NCBI GenBank assembly: GCA_964433755.1
Contig: CAYSSR010000007.1
Coordinates: 1 to 64,000, forward strand
Direction: 5' to 3'
DNA: 64,000 nucleotides
Source of the DNA: JAUVXJ01 sp964433755
GTDB lineage: Bacteria > Chloroflexota > Anaerolineae > UBA7937 > B3-Chlor
Shown here: positions 44,732-52,732 of the stretch, piece after piece
How positions within the stretch are numbered: the stretch's first letter is position 1
Layout of the letters: every line of letters starts with the position of its first letter
Program-made: the position numbers and the translations under genes
Notes under the pieces: model-generated
The model's input: the letters and a program-made list of their open reading frames with translations, nothing else
What the model was told of the DNA's origin: nothing
The model's database searches: none

Positions 44732-45071
44732 GAGCATGCGGGCATGTCCGTCGCCACCTGTGCAGAGCCCACATGCGGGACCGAAGCCGACACGCACCGA
44801 CGAGGTGGGTGCCAGATGCCTTGGCGCCTTGACTCCTCGCTCCAGGCGGTTCGACACAAGAAGCAGTCCAGGACGCCAGTCGTGCTGAGACACAAGCTCA
44901 CAGACACGAGCAAGACCGAGCCGGGAAGCGGTGGAGCCTCGATCACCGTCAAGAATCGACCACAACACGCGGGCGGGCACGCGTGCGTAGCCTGCGTTCG
45001 GAATCAGGAACGCCTTGGTGCGTCGGCGCAGGCTTGGGCACTTTTATCTTGATCCTTAGAGGGAGCAACAA
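44732..45071. other. intergenic region, nothing recognised
   Basis: About 340 bases between the GntR/FCD gene and the creatininase-family gene. No clear promoter, hairpin with T-tail or coding pattern was found. GAGGGAG at its end is the next gene's ribosome binding site. Confidence 0.4.
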
Positions 45072-45839
45072 GTGAAAACAGTGCTAACGGAAGAAATGAC
45101 CTGGCCTCAGATCCGGGCCGCGATTGACGAAGGATACAGGACGGTCATCGTCGCTGCCGGTTCCATTGAGCAGCACGGCAGACACCTACCCACCGGTATG
45201 GACACCATGGGTGGATACTCGATTGCGGTCGGCATCGCCGAGAGACTTGGCCATACCCTCGTAGCCCCTGTCATCCGGCCCGGCTGCTCTGACCACCACA
45301 TGCCCTTCCCAGGCACGATCTCCATCTCCGCAGAACTGCTGAAGGAGATGTGTCGCGCCTACTGTCGCTGCCTGTGCGCATATGGTTTCGAGCGCATCGC
45401 CTTGATCGCCTCTCATGGTGGGAATATCCTACCTTTGCAGGAAGTGGCTCCAGAGCTCAATGCGCAGCTACCGTGTAGAGTGGTCTCGCCCAACATCCTT
45501 CAGGATCCTAGAGTGGAAGAGGCGATGGACCCCGTCTTGGACCGCTATGGCGTGACTCGGGAAGAAGGTGGGATACACTCTGGTTTCGTGGAGACTTCCG
45601 ATCTGCTGGCTAGTTCATACGGCCACCTCGTGGACATGCCATCTGCACAGCGTGGCTTCGTAGGCGATGTTTGGGCCAAGATCGACGAGGTGACGCATGA
45701 TGGACACTACAGCATGGCCGACATCAGCCCCATCGGAGTACTGGGCGACCCGACGAAGGCCAGTGCTGAAGCCGGACGAGAACTGCTAGCCGCCACGCTC
45801 CCCACTTACACGGAGATAGTCAGGGAAGCATTTGGCTGA
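45072..45839 (+). CDS. creatininase-family amidohydrolase
   Basis: 255 residues, family length. Metal-site motifs are AAGSIEQHGRHLPTGMDT (Glu, His and Asp ligands) and IASHGGN (His), and the late HSGFVETSD replaces the common HAGEVETS. The family includes creatinine amidohydrolase, MftE-type peptidases and FAPy deformylase-like hydrolases, so creatinine is only one option. GTG start with GAGGGAG. It lies after the GntR/FCD gene and could complete the amide-cleaving set of this locus. Confidence 0.9.
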   Translation: MKTVLTEEMTWPQIRAAIDEGYRTVIVAAGSIEQHGRHLPTGMDTMGGYSIAVGIAERLGHTLVAPVIRPGCSDHHMPFPGTISISAELLKEMCRAYCRCLCAYGFERIALIASHGGNILPLQEVAPELNAQLPCRVVSPNILQDPRVEEAMDPVLDRYGVTREEGGIHSGFVETSDLLASSYGHLVDMPSAQRGFVGDVWAKIDEVTHDGHYSMADISPIGVLGDPTKASAEAGRELLAATLPTYTEIVREAFG

Positions 45840-46194
45840 AACGGAGGAAAAGCACAAGGTCTGGCATAGGCTCATGACACTGGAGTTGCTGGTCCAGCAC
45901 GGCCTACTTCGTCCTATCTCTACCTCGTCGCTGCCCCACTGCCTTGTCGAGCGAGGAAGTGGCACAGCGCGCTAGCACCGCTCCACTACTACCAGCCACT
46001 CCGACTCAGGTGGCCCGAGGAAGTGGCCCCGTGCACGCTGCCAGGACACATCCGGGCCCCTCAACTCCACCTTGCGTGACGATGAGTCCAGCACACGTAC
46101 GAGTCCAGAGTGCTGCTCTGGACGTGGCAGACGCAATCGCGCCTGCGCTGACCCAGGCCGGGTTTCATAAAAGGAACCACTTGTTCCGCAGTAC
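45840..46194. other. intergenic region, nothing recognised
   Basis: About 355 bases between the creatininase-family gene and the next promoter. No convincing terminator or coding frame was seen. Confidence 0.4.
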
Positions 46195-46253
46195 TTGACA
46201 TGCGTTCTGAAATGTGGTAAAATGGGAGTAAATGGCAATCGTCTGACAATTGC
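46195..46253 (+). promoter_or_regulatory. promoter and palindromic operator of the UTRA/ECF operon
   Basis: -35 TTGACA (46195-46200), a 17-base spacer, -10 TAAAAT (46218-46223). Just downstream of the expected start site lies the 19-base near-perfect palindrome GCAATCGTCTGACAATTGC (46235-46253), with eight of nine pairs matching around 46244. It fits the position and size of an autoregulatory GntR/HutC operator, directly before the regulator's own start codon. Confidence 0.8.
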
Positions 46254-46269
46254 TATGCCAAGGTCGGCC

Positions 46270-47004
46270 ATGGCGACAATCGAACGCGGTGAACTCCTCT
46301 CCAAGCAGGTCGAAGATGCCTTGAGGGAACGAATCCGTCAAGGACGATTCGCCCCAGGTGAGCAACTCCCCCCAGAGAATGAATTGGCCGCCGGATTCGG
46401 GGTCAGTCGTGCAACTGTTCGTGCTGCCCTGTCGAACCTCCAGCGGGAGGGCATCGTGGTGCGCCGCCAGGGCGCCGGCACCTACGTTACTCACGCTGCG
46501 GCCTACCTCGATTCTCGCCTGGAGGGCATGTGGAACTGTGAGGACATGATCCGGGCACGAGGAGCTGAGCCCGGCGTAGGCTGGTTAGAGTACGAAGAGA
46601 CACTGCCAGACGTGCACGTCAGAGAGAAACTGCAACTGGGAAGCAAAGAGCTTGTCCTGGCCGTACGAAAGGTGTTCCTCGCAGACGGCAAGCCGGTCAT
46701 TCACTGTGAAGACTGGATCCCCAAACGCCTCCTCCGAAAACCCTTCTCCCGACAGGATCTCGTAGATCACGTCTTTACATTTCTCGAGCTGTTTGCGGGA
46801 GAAACTGCTGCATACTACGTGGCCGACCTGATACCCACAGTCGCCAAAGGGGTTGTGGGGGAGAGGCTTGAATGTGCAGAGGGTACTCCGCTGCTATTGT
46901 TCGACGAGGTGGCCTACAACGTCCGTGACCAGGCCATCTCTTGTTCTCTAGTACATCACCGTACAGAGGGTATGCTCCTCAGACTCGTGCAGAGCAGGCC
47001 ATAG
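46270..47004 (+). CDS. GntR/HutC-family regulator with UTRA domain
   Basis: 244 residues. N-terminal winged HTH (RERIRQGRFAPGEQLPPENELAAGFGVSRATVRAALSNLQREGIVVRRQGAGTYV) and a C-terminal UTRA ligand-binding domain (KLQLGSKELVLAVRKVFLADGKPVIHCEDWIP; GTPLLLFDEVAYNVRDQAI). ATG 46270 is taken because transcription starts only near 46230 and CAAGGTC lies just upstream; ATG 46255 is possible. It is the first gene of an operon with DUF1989 and ECF transporter genes, which it probably controls together with itself. Confidence 0.92.
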   Translation: MATIERGELLSKQVEDALRERIRQGRFAPGEQLPPENELAAGFGVSRATVRAALSNLQREGIVVRRQGAGTYVTHAAAYLDSRLEGMWNCEDMIRARGAEPGVGWLEYEETLPDVHVREKLQLGSKELVLAVRKVFLADGKPVIHCEDWIPKRLLRKPFSRQDLVDHVFTFLELFAGETAAYYVADLIPTVAKGVVGERLECAEGTPLLLFDEVAYNVRDQAISCSLVHHRTEGMLLRLVQSRP

Positions 47005-47067
47005 CGATGATAGTCCACGCGTATCGTGGCGACGATACTGGAAACCCGGGAGGAGAGCGCACGAAGC

Positions 47068-47637
47068 ATGGTTGAGTCATTCACATTGGCACCGGGAACA
47101 GCAAGAGCTTTCCCACTGGACAAGCAGGATGAGGTCAAGGTGATCGCACCGCACGGGGGGCAAGGAGGCGACTTCACCTTCCCAGGCTTCGATCAGGCGT
47201 TGAGCAGAAACATCAACGGCTGGGAGAAGTTTCGGAGCGTCAAGCTCAGTTTCTATGCAGACCCGGGTATGAAGCTGTACGATGGCGATGGGGTCGCGTA
47301 TGTCGAGGTCGCGGAAGTGAACTCGGAGGGTCGAGTGGACATCATGTACCCCGGCTGCTGGCGAGAGATCTACGAAGACGGTCGTGCTGGCTGCCGAGAT
47401 CTCCTGTCTGAAGCACTCGGCATGAAACGGAAGGATCTCACTGGCATGGCCAGTTTCTGGGTGACCTGCGAAGTCGACGAGGATGGCTACATGTTTCGTC
47501 CGCTCGACATCAAACCTGGCGAGTACCTGGTGCTGAGGGCCTTACGGCCCGTGACCCTGGCGGTGAGCGCATGCCCGGATGACACATTGCCAGGCGTGAG
47601 GCCTGAGGATCTACTGGTAGAAATCACGAGGCGATAG
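47068..47637 (+). CDS. DUF1989 (urea carboxylase-associated) family protein
   Basis: About 189 residues. The family pattern is visible: GTARAFPLDKQDEVKVIAPHGGQGGDFTF at the N terminus, DIMYPGCWREIYEDGRAGCRDLL in the middle, VDEDGYMFRPLDIKPGEYLVLRALRPVTLAVSACPDDTLP near the end. DUF1989 proteins often lie near urea, guanidine or aminomethyl-compound metabolism; biochemical roles are poorly known. An ATG at 47068 follows GGAGGAG with a long spacer; a GTG at 47026 is the alternative. It lies between the UTRA regulator and the ECF transporter. Confidence 0.85.
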   Translation: MVESFTLAPGTARAFPLDKQDEVKVIAPHGGQGGDFTFPGFDQALSRNINGWEKFRSVKLSFYADPGMKLYDGDGVAYVEVAEVNSEGRVDIMYPGCWREIYEDGRAGCRDLLSEALGMKRKDLTGMASFWVTCEVDEDGYMFRPLDIKPGEYLVLRALRPVTLAVSACPDDTLPGVRPEDLLVEITRR

Positions 47638-47677
47638 CCTCGCCAAAGAACTGTGAAGTTAGGATAGAGAGGACAAG

Positions 47678-48763
47678 ATGAGCGAAGCTACGTTGACAGA
47701 TTCAGCAAGCCCGGGCAGAGGGCAGAAATGGGTGCGGACATTCCTGTTCTCGATGCCTATAGACTCTCCTCTTGCCGGGCTGCATGCCATTACCAAGTTC
47801 GTGCTCGTGCTGTGCGTATCCCTGGTGCTGATGGGCATGATCTCGACTGCGCATCCTGATCCGTTGGGCTGTGTACTGCTGGTGACCTTGGCCTTCCTCT
47901 TGCTGTGGCTGAGTGGAGTGATCAGATGGCTCTTCCGTTCATACCTGGTCGTCATCTTCCCGATGCTCCTCAGCCTCTTCCTGAGCTGGATTGTCTTCAA
48001 TCCGAACCCCGGCAGTCGTATCTTGTTCTCGCGCCAGACCTACTCTGGCATGCTAGACATCGGTGTTTCGGTGGCGATGGTTGTGTTCGTAGCTATCATC
48101 GTCGGCTACTACCTCTTCACGAAACAACTCTACTGGGGCATACTCGGCGCGGCGGTGGTCGCTCTGATCATCAGTCAGACACCGCTCAACCTATCGTGGA
48201 CGTTCGTTTCCTTTCCCTTCCACCAGCCGCTGACTTTGATCATCTCTGACCAGACGGTCTACGTGGCTGCTACGAAGGTCCTAGGGTATGCCGCCATGAT
48301 CTTGTTGACTTTCCTCCTGGTGCTGACCACCAGGGATGTGGAGGTCGTCGGCGCCGTGCGCAAGCTGCCGGGAATGCCATACGTGATCTGCTTGTTCGCT
48401 TCTTTGATGCTTCGTTCGCTCAACATCGCGATGATCGACTTCACCACGGTCCGCCAGGCACAGGTTGCCCGTGGCGTGAATGTGCAAAAGAAGAACATCG
48501 TGGCCAAGATCAGAGACATGGCATACCTGACTGTCCCTCTGATCGCCAATATGATGCGCCGCTCCACTGAGATCTCGGATGCCCTATCCGCTCGGGGCTA
48601 TGTGATGGGATCCAAACCCACGGTTTATCGGGAGGTCAAGCCATTCCACATCGTGGATTACGTGCTCATCCTAGGAAGCGGCGCGTTGGTCGTGGCCGTG
48701 CTGACGGGCGGGCTCAACATCACAGACCTGGTGTTGGGGCTGGTATCTGGGTTGCGGGCATAG
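47678..48763 (+). CDS. ECF transporter T component (CbiQ family)
   Basis: 361 residues with about six to eight membrane segments and a C-terminal cytoplasmic part that contains the two Ala-Arg-Gly coupling motifs of EcfT (QVARGVNVQ and LSARGYVMG), which dock on the ATPase grooves. It has a longer N-terminal half than a minimal EcfT (about 265 residues). It is followed 22 bases later by the ATPase gene. It forms the membrane scaffold for the S component encoded at 50660. Confidence 0.9.
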   Translation: MSEATLTDSASPGRGQKWVRTFLFSMPIDSPLAGLHAITKFVLVLCVSLVLMGMISTAHPDPLGCVLLVTLAFLLLWLSGVIRWLFRSYLVVIFPMLLSLFLSWIVFNPNPGSRILFSRQTYSGMLDIGVSVAMVVFVAIIVGYYLFTKQLYWGILGAAVVALIISQTPLNLSWTFVSFPFHQPLTLIISDQTVYVAATKVLGYAAMILLTFLLVLTTRDVEVVGAVRKLPGMPYVICLFASLMLRSLNIAMIDFTTVRQAQVARGVNVQKKNIVAKIRDMAYLTVPLIANMMRRSTEISDALSARGYVMGSKPTVYREVKPFHIVDYVLILGSGALVVAVLTGGLNITDLVLGLVSGLRA

Positions 48764-48785
48764 TTAGGAAGCTGAGGACAAAACA

Positions 48786-50570
48786 ATGAGCTTGGTGAAG
48801 ATCGAGAATCTGTACTGGAGATACCCTGCCTTTGTGGGAAAACTGAACCCCTGGGCGCTCCAGGGTGTTAACCTAGAGATAGAGAAGGGGGAGTTCTTCG
48901 GCATCACCGGCCCCAGCGGCGCCGGGAAGACGACCATTTGCAAGAGCATCATGGGCCTGCTTCCGCACTCCATGAGAGTCCCTGCCAACATGGTCAATGA
49001 ACACTTCGCTGGCACGGTCCACGTCTTGGACAAGATGGTGGGAGGCGTGGACGCCGAGGCCAACGTGGTCGATGGCACTCCCCGTGGAGCGTTGCTGGGC
49101 GAGCCTGTGCGGCCCCCGTTGGCGGGCATGGTGTTCCAGGATCCTGAGAATCAGTTCCTGAGCATGAGCCTCCTGTACGAGGTTGCCTTCGGGCTTCAGC
49201 TCCTGGGGCTCGAGTCGGACGAGATCGACGAACGCGTCCGCGAGGCGCTGTACATGGTGGGTTTGGGCCACCTGTGGGATAATGCAGAAAGCATACACCC
49301 GGCCGACCTCTCGGGAGGCCAGAAGCAGCGTGTGGCCATAGCATCGTTTCTGGCTATGCGACCGGACCTGCTGATTCTAGACGAGCCCACTTCGGACCTG
49401 GACCCTATCGGAAAGAGCGAAGTGATCGCCACTGTTCGCCGTTTGAAGGAGGAGCATGACCTGACGGTGGTACTGGTGGAGCAAGATCCGGAGATTCTCT
49501 TCGACTTCTGCGACCGCATCGCGCTGGTGTGCAATGGAAAGGTCGACTTGCTGGCAGAGCCGGAGGAGTTCTATTCACAGTTTGAGTTCCTGGACGAGAA
49601 GGGTGCATACACATTCGAGGTCTCACGGATAGCGTACCGTGGCGGGGTATGTGGCGAGAAGGCAGTACCCAAGTCCATCGTAGAGGCGCGGTCGATCCTG
49701 ACCCAGGTGACGGGCGAGCCGAAGGATGAGTTGGTCGGTCCAGACAGTGAGAAGGTAATCGAGGTAAACGACCTGTGGTACCGGTACGAGGATGGCACCG
49801 TGGCCCTGTTTGGAGCCGACCTGCTGCTTCGTCGTGGCGAGACCAGAGGTCTACTGGGGAACAACGGCTCGGGCAAGACTACGCTGGCTAAGATACTCAC
49901 GGGCATCTACTCGCCATGGAAAGGCGAGTGCAGAGTTCTCGGTGAGGACGTCTTTCAGCGCAGGGTTCGTAGAGAGCTACCCATGAGGATAGGGTATGTC
50001 TTCCAGAACCCGGATCATCAGATCTTCACGCGGCGGGTGTATGACGAGGTAGCGTACGGACTGGGCTGCGTCGGCGCACCAGAGGACGAGGTCGAGCCCA
50101 GGGTGCGCGAAGCGTTGGAGCGCGTGGATCTGGGCAACCTGGCCGATGAGGACCCCCTGTTCCTGGGCAAGGGTCAGAAACAGAGACTGGCCGTGGCAGC
50201 GGTGCTCGCCATGCGGCCCGAGGTGATCATCGTCGATGAACCCACCACAGGGCAGGATTACCGGATGGTGTCCAGCATCATGGCACTTCTGGAGGAACTC
50301 CACAAGGCTGGCGGCACGGTGCTCATCATCACTCATGACATGACCCTCGTGGCCAACTACTGCCAGACGGTGACTGTGTTGCGTGATGGTCGCACCGTCT
50401 TCGAGGGTACATCCCGTCAGTTGTTCTCTTCGCCTGACCTGCTGGAGAAGGCGCAGTTGCGGGCCCCTCAGGCAATAACTCTTAGTTGCGAGCTCCGAAA
50501 AGACCGTGCCGAGTTTCCTCTTCTTCTCAACGAGAAAGAGTGGTTGCAGGCCCTGAAGAGAGAGACATAG
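48786..50570 (+). CDS. ECF transporter ATPase, tandem A-A' fusion
   Basis: 594 residues with two CbiO-type ATPase halves. Half 1: GPSGAGKTT, LSGGQKQRVAI, LLILDEPTSDLDP. Half 2: GNNGSGKTT, FLGKGQKQRLAV, VIIVDEPTTGQD. The second signature motif departs from LSGGQ (LGKGQ), so only one composite ATP site is likely to have a standard signature. A non-conserved linker (about residues 255-320) joins the halves. GAGGAC precedes the ATG. It works with the T and S components of the same operon. Confidence 0.94.
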   Translation: MSLVKIENLYWRYPAFVGKLNPWALQGVNLEIEKGEFFGITGPSGAGKTTICKSIMGLLPHSMRVPANMVNEHFAGTVHVLDKMVGGVDAEANVVDGTPRGALLGEPVRPPLAGMVFQDPENQFLSMSLLYEVAFGLQLLGLESDEIDERVREALYMVGLGHLWDNAESIHPADLSGGQKQRVAIASFLAMRPDLLILDEPTSDLDPIGKSEVIATVRRLKEEHDLTVVLVEQDPEILFDFCDRIALVCNGKVDLLAEPEEFYSQFEFLDEKGAYTFEVSRIAYRGGVCGEKAVPKSIVEARSILTQVTGEPKDELVGPDSEKVIEVNDLWYRYEDGTVALFGADLLLRRGETRGLLGNNGSGKTTLAKILTGIYSPWKGECRVLGEDVFQRRVRRELPMRIGYVFQNPDHQIFTRRVYDEVAYGLGCVGAPEDEVEPRVREALERVDLGNLADEDPLFLGKGQKQRLAVAAVLAMRPEVIIVDEPTTGQDYRMVSSIMALLEELHKAGGTVLIITHDMTLVANYCQTVTVLRDGRTVFEGTSRQLFSSPDLLEKAQLRAPQAITLSCELRKDRAEFPLLLNEKEWLQALKRET

Positions 50571-50659
50571 CTAGGCTAGGAGGGAGGTGATAGACGCTGC
50601 AGAGGGTGACCCGTAGGCTGTGATGTTCACGACAATGACGAGTGATAAGGAGAACAGAG

Positions 50660-51289
50660 ATGGAAGAGCAAACCTATAGTCTCAAGTGGAATCCAAACCC
50701 TCCGTTGGGCGTGGCCCGCTTGGTGACCTACGCTGTGGCCGCGGCGGTCTACACCATCATCGCATGGTTGGGTGTGATTGCTCTGCCGATGGGCTTCCTC
50801 AGCGTCTCTGCACTATACATCGGCATGGGCTTTCTCATCCCCTTCGTGTTGTGGTTCTCGGGCTGGGGCTGGGTCATTGGAGTGATCGGCGCCATCGTCG
50901 GGGCTGGGATCCTTGCTGGGATGCCTGTTCCGCTAGCCATTCCCTTCGGCATGGTGGAGTTGGTGGTCCAGGTCCCTCTCCTGATCGTGTACAGATGGCT
51001 GGGACCCAAGGTGGGAGTGAGCCCTATTGGCAAGGATGTGTTCAAGCCTAAGGGGTTCATCTTCTTCCTGATCGTGGGTGTGATCCTGGCTCAGCTATGG
51101 AGTGCGATCACTGGGAACTTCATGCTCTATCTCTTCGGGTTCGTTCCCGCCGACGCGCTGCCTGTTAGCATTACCGCCTGGTGGATCGGCAACATGATCG
51201 CCGTAGTGGTGATCGGCACCATCCTCCTCGGCGTTCTCACACCTGTGGTGGAGCGCCTGGGGCTGACGGTCCGGGGTATCATCACCTAG
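50660..51289 (+). CDS. ECF transporter S component (substrate-binding membrane protein)
   Basis: 209 residues, about six hydrophobic segments, positioned after the T and A genes. Membrane segments include LVTYAVAAAVYTIIAWLGVI, ALYIGMGFLIPFVLWFSGWGW, VIGVIGAIVGAGILAGMPV and MIAVVVIGTILLGVLTPVV. It does not match a vitamin-specific S component I recognise. The presence of DUF1989 and a UTRA regulator suggests a nitrogenous compound. ATG 50660 after AAGGAGAACAGAG is preferred over an upstream start at 50642. Confidence 0.85.
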   Translation: MEEQTYSLKWNPNPPLGVARLVTYAVAAAVYTIIAWLGVIALPMGFLSVSALYIGMGFLIPFVLWFSGWGWVIGVIGAIVGAGILAGMPVPLAIPFGMVELVVQVPLLIVYRWLGPKVGVSPIGKDVFKPKGFIFFLIVGVILAQLWSAITGNFMLYLFGFVPADALPVSITAWWIGNMIAVVVIGTILLGVLTPVVERLGLTVRGIIT

Positions 51290-51315
51290 CGCGCCGCGTA
51301 TCATCAGGGATAGGC

Positions 51316-51347
51316 AAGAAGCCGGTGGCGAATGCCACCGGCTTCTT
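51316..51347. terminator. bidirectional intrinsic terminator
   Basis: Perfect 14-bp inverted repeat AAGAAGCCGGTGGC (51316-51329) / GCCACCGGCTTCTT (51334-51347) with a GAAT loop. A/T-rich ends on both sides put TTCTT at the 3' side of either strand. It lies between the convergent ECF operon and the minus-strand UbiD operon and can end both. Confidence 0.92.
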
Positions 51348-51377
51348 CCGTTGAAGGGAGGATCGGATCGATTCACC

Positions 51378-52718
51378 CTAGCCCGGTAGGTACCGACCGA
51401 GGTCGGCGGGGTGCTCATAGGCGACTCTGTCGAGAGACGCCCGCCCCGGTAACTCGGTGGCGTCGATGATCGACTTCGTGACCAGGCCCTGCACCGCGGC
51501 AGGGTCCAGGGGGTGCCCGAGGAATCGCGGTAGCACGGCCAGGTCCTGCTGAAGATCAGCTCGGGTGACTACCGCCCACACTATCTCCTCGGGGTTGCTA
51601 ATGTCGATGTCACTGTTGACCACGATGACGCTCTTGATCGTCGTGTAAGCAGAGAGAGCAGCCATCCCCACATTCTTGGCCTGCCCCTCGTAGCTTGGGT
51701 CGAAGACCACCACCGCCAGCAATCCGTTGCCATAGGGAGGGATATACACATCCTTCACTTCAGGCGAGACCCCGAGGGCCGCCTGGAGGAGGACAGGCTC
51801 ACGAGGTAGCGTGGCCCCGAAGACCTTATGCTCCTTCCCCCCAGGCAGTATGGTCTGATACACAGGCTGCGGCCGCCAGCTAATCCTGGAGACCTCCAGC
51901 AAGCACTCCTGGGACTTGGCCCCGTAGATGCCCGTGAACTCGCCCATGGGGCCCTCTTCGACGCGCTGGGTCAGGTCCAGGGTCCCTTCCAGCATGTACT
52001 CGCAATACACGGGAACGGGCAGCTCTTCCCGACCATAGCATACTGTGTCAACAGGTTGGTCCAGGAGTCCTCCCGCTATCTCCAGTTCGTCGCCCGGACA
52101 GCGCATGGCTGCCGCAAGCATGATGGCTGGATGGACGCCGATGAAGACCACGACGCGCATACTGCGATCTGCCTTCTGAGCGGCCAACCTGTAGTCGTCG
52201 AGATGGCGCCCCGGATTGATCATCAACGTGAGGTGGTTACGATCCATCCTTAGCATACGATGATATGAGTAGTTCATACGCCCACTTTGCGGATCGCGCG
52301 CAGCGACGATGCCCGCCGTTACGTATGCGCCGGCGTCCTTGGGCGCGTGGGTGGGAATGGGCACGCTGAACAGGTCCACGTCCTCTCCAGCGCACGCGCT
52401 CCTCTCCAAAGGATCCTTCTGGTGCAAGGACGTTGCGAGCGGCTGCGCCAGGGCATCCAGCATCTTTCTCTTCAGATGAGGGAGTTCGACCCCTAGTGCG
52501 TCCGCGACCCTTTCGTAGGTCGCGGCTATGCCGCTGAGCACAGAGGTTTCCGGATATCCCGGCAGGTTGCGAAAGAGTGTCGCCAGGTTCAGATCCTCTT
52601 CTGCGGCGTGGGCCACGGAGGCCAGTTCGTGATCCACATCCACCGGCTGCGAGACCTCGACCAGATAGCCTCTCTCTAGCTGTCGCCGCATCAACTCTCT
52701 GAGATCCTGCTTCACCAT
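51378..52718 (-). CDS. UbiD-family (de)carboxylase
   Basis: 446 residues, typical UbiD length. Family motifs are the N-terminal LRELMRRQLERGYLVEVSQPVD, ERSACAGEDVDLFSVPIPTHAPKDAGAYVTAGI, NYSYHRMLRMDRNHLTLMINPGRHLDDY, the EGPMGEFTGIYG segment carrying an active-site Glu, and the C-terminal VVVFDPSYEGQAKNVGMAALS. UbiD enzymes use prenylated FMN to (de)carboxylate aromatic, heteroaromatic or unsaturated acids; no UbiX is in the window. ATG 52718 after AGGGAGAA is preferred to a TTG at 52736. Last gene of the nine-gene minus-strand operon. Confidence 0.93.
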   Translation of the reverse strand: MVKQDLRELMRRQLERGYLVEVSQPVDVDHELASVAHAAEEDLNLATLFRNLPGYPETSVLSGIAATYERVADALGVELPHLKRKMLDALAQPLATSLHQKDPLERSACAGEDVDLFSVPIPTHAPKDAGAYVTAGIVAARDPQSGRMNYSYHRMLRMDRNHLTLMINPGRHLDDYRLAAQKADRSMRVVVFIGVHPAIMLAAAMRCPGDELEIAGGLLDQPVDTVCYGREELPVPVYCEYMLEGTLDLTQRVEEGPMGEFTGIYGAKSQECLLEVSRISWRPQPVYQTILPGGKEHKVFGATLPREPVLLQAALGVSPEVKDVYIPPYGNGLLAVVVFDPSYEGQAKNVGMAALSAYTTIKSVIVVNSDIDISNPEEIVWAVVTRADLQQDLAVLPRFLGHPLDPAAVQGLVTKSIIDATELPGRASLDRVAYEHPADLGRYLPG

Positions 52719-52732
52719 TGTCCTGTTCTCCC

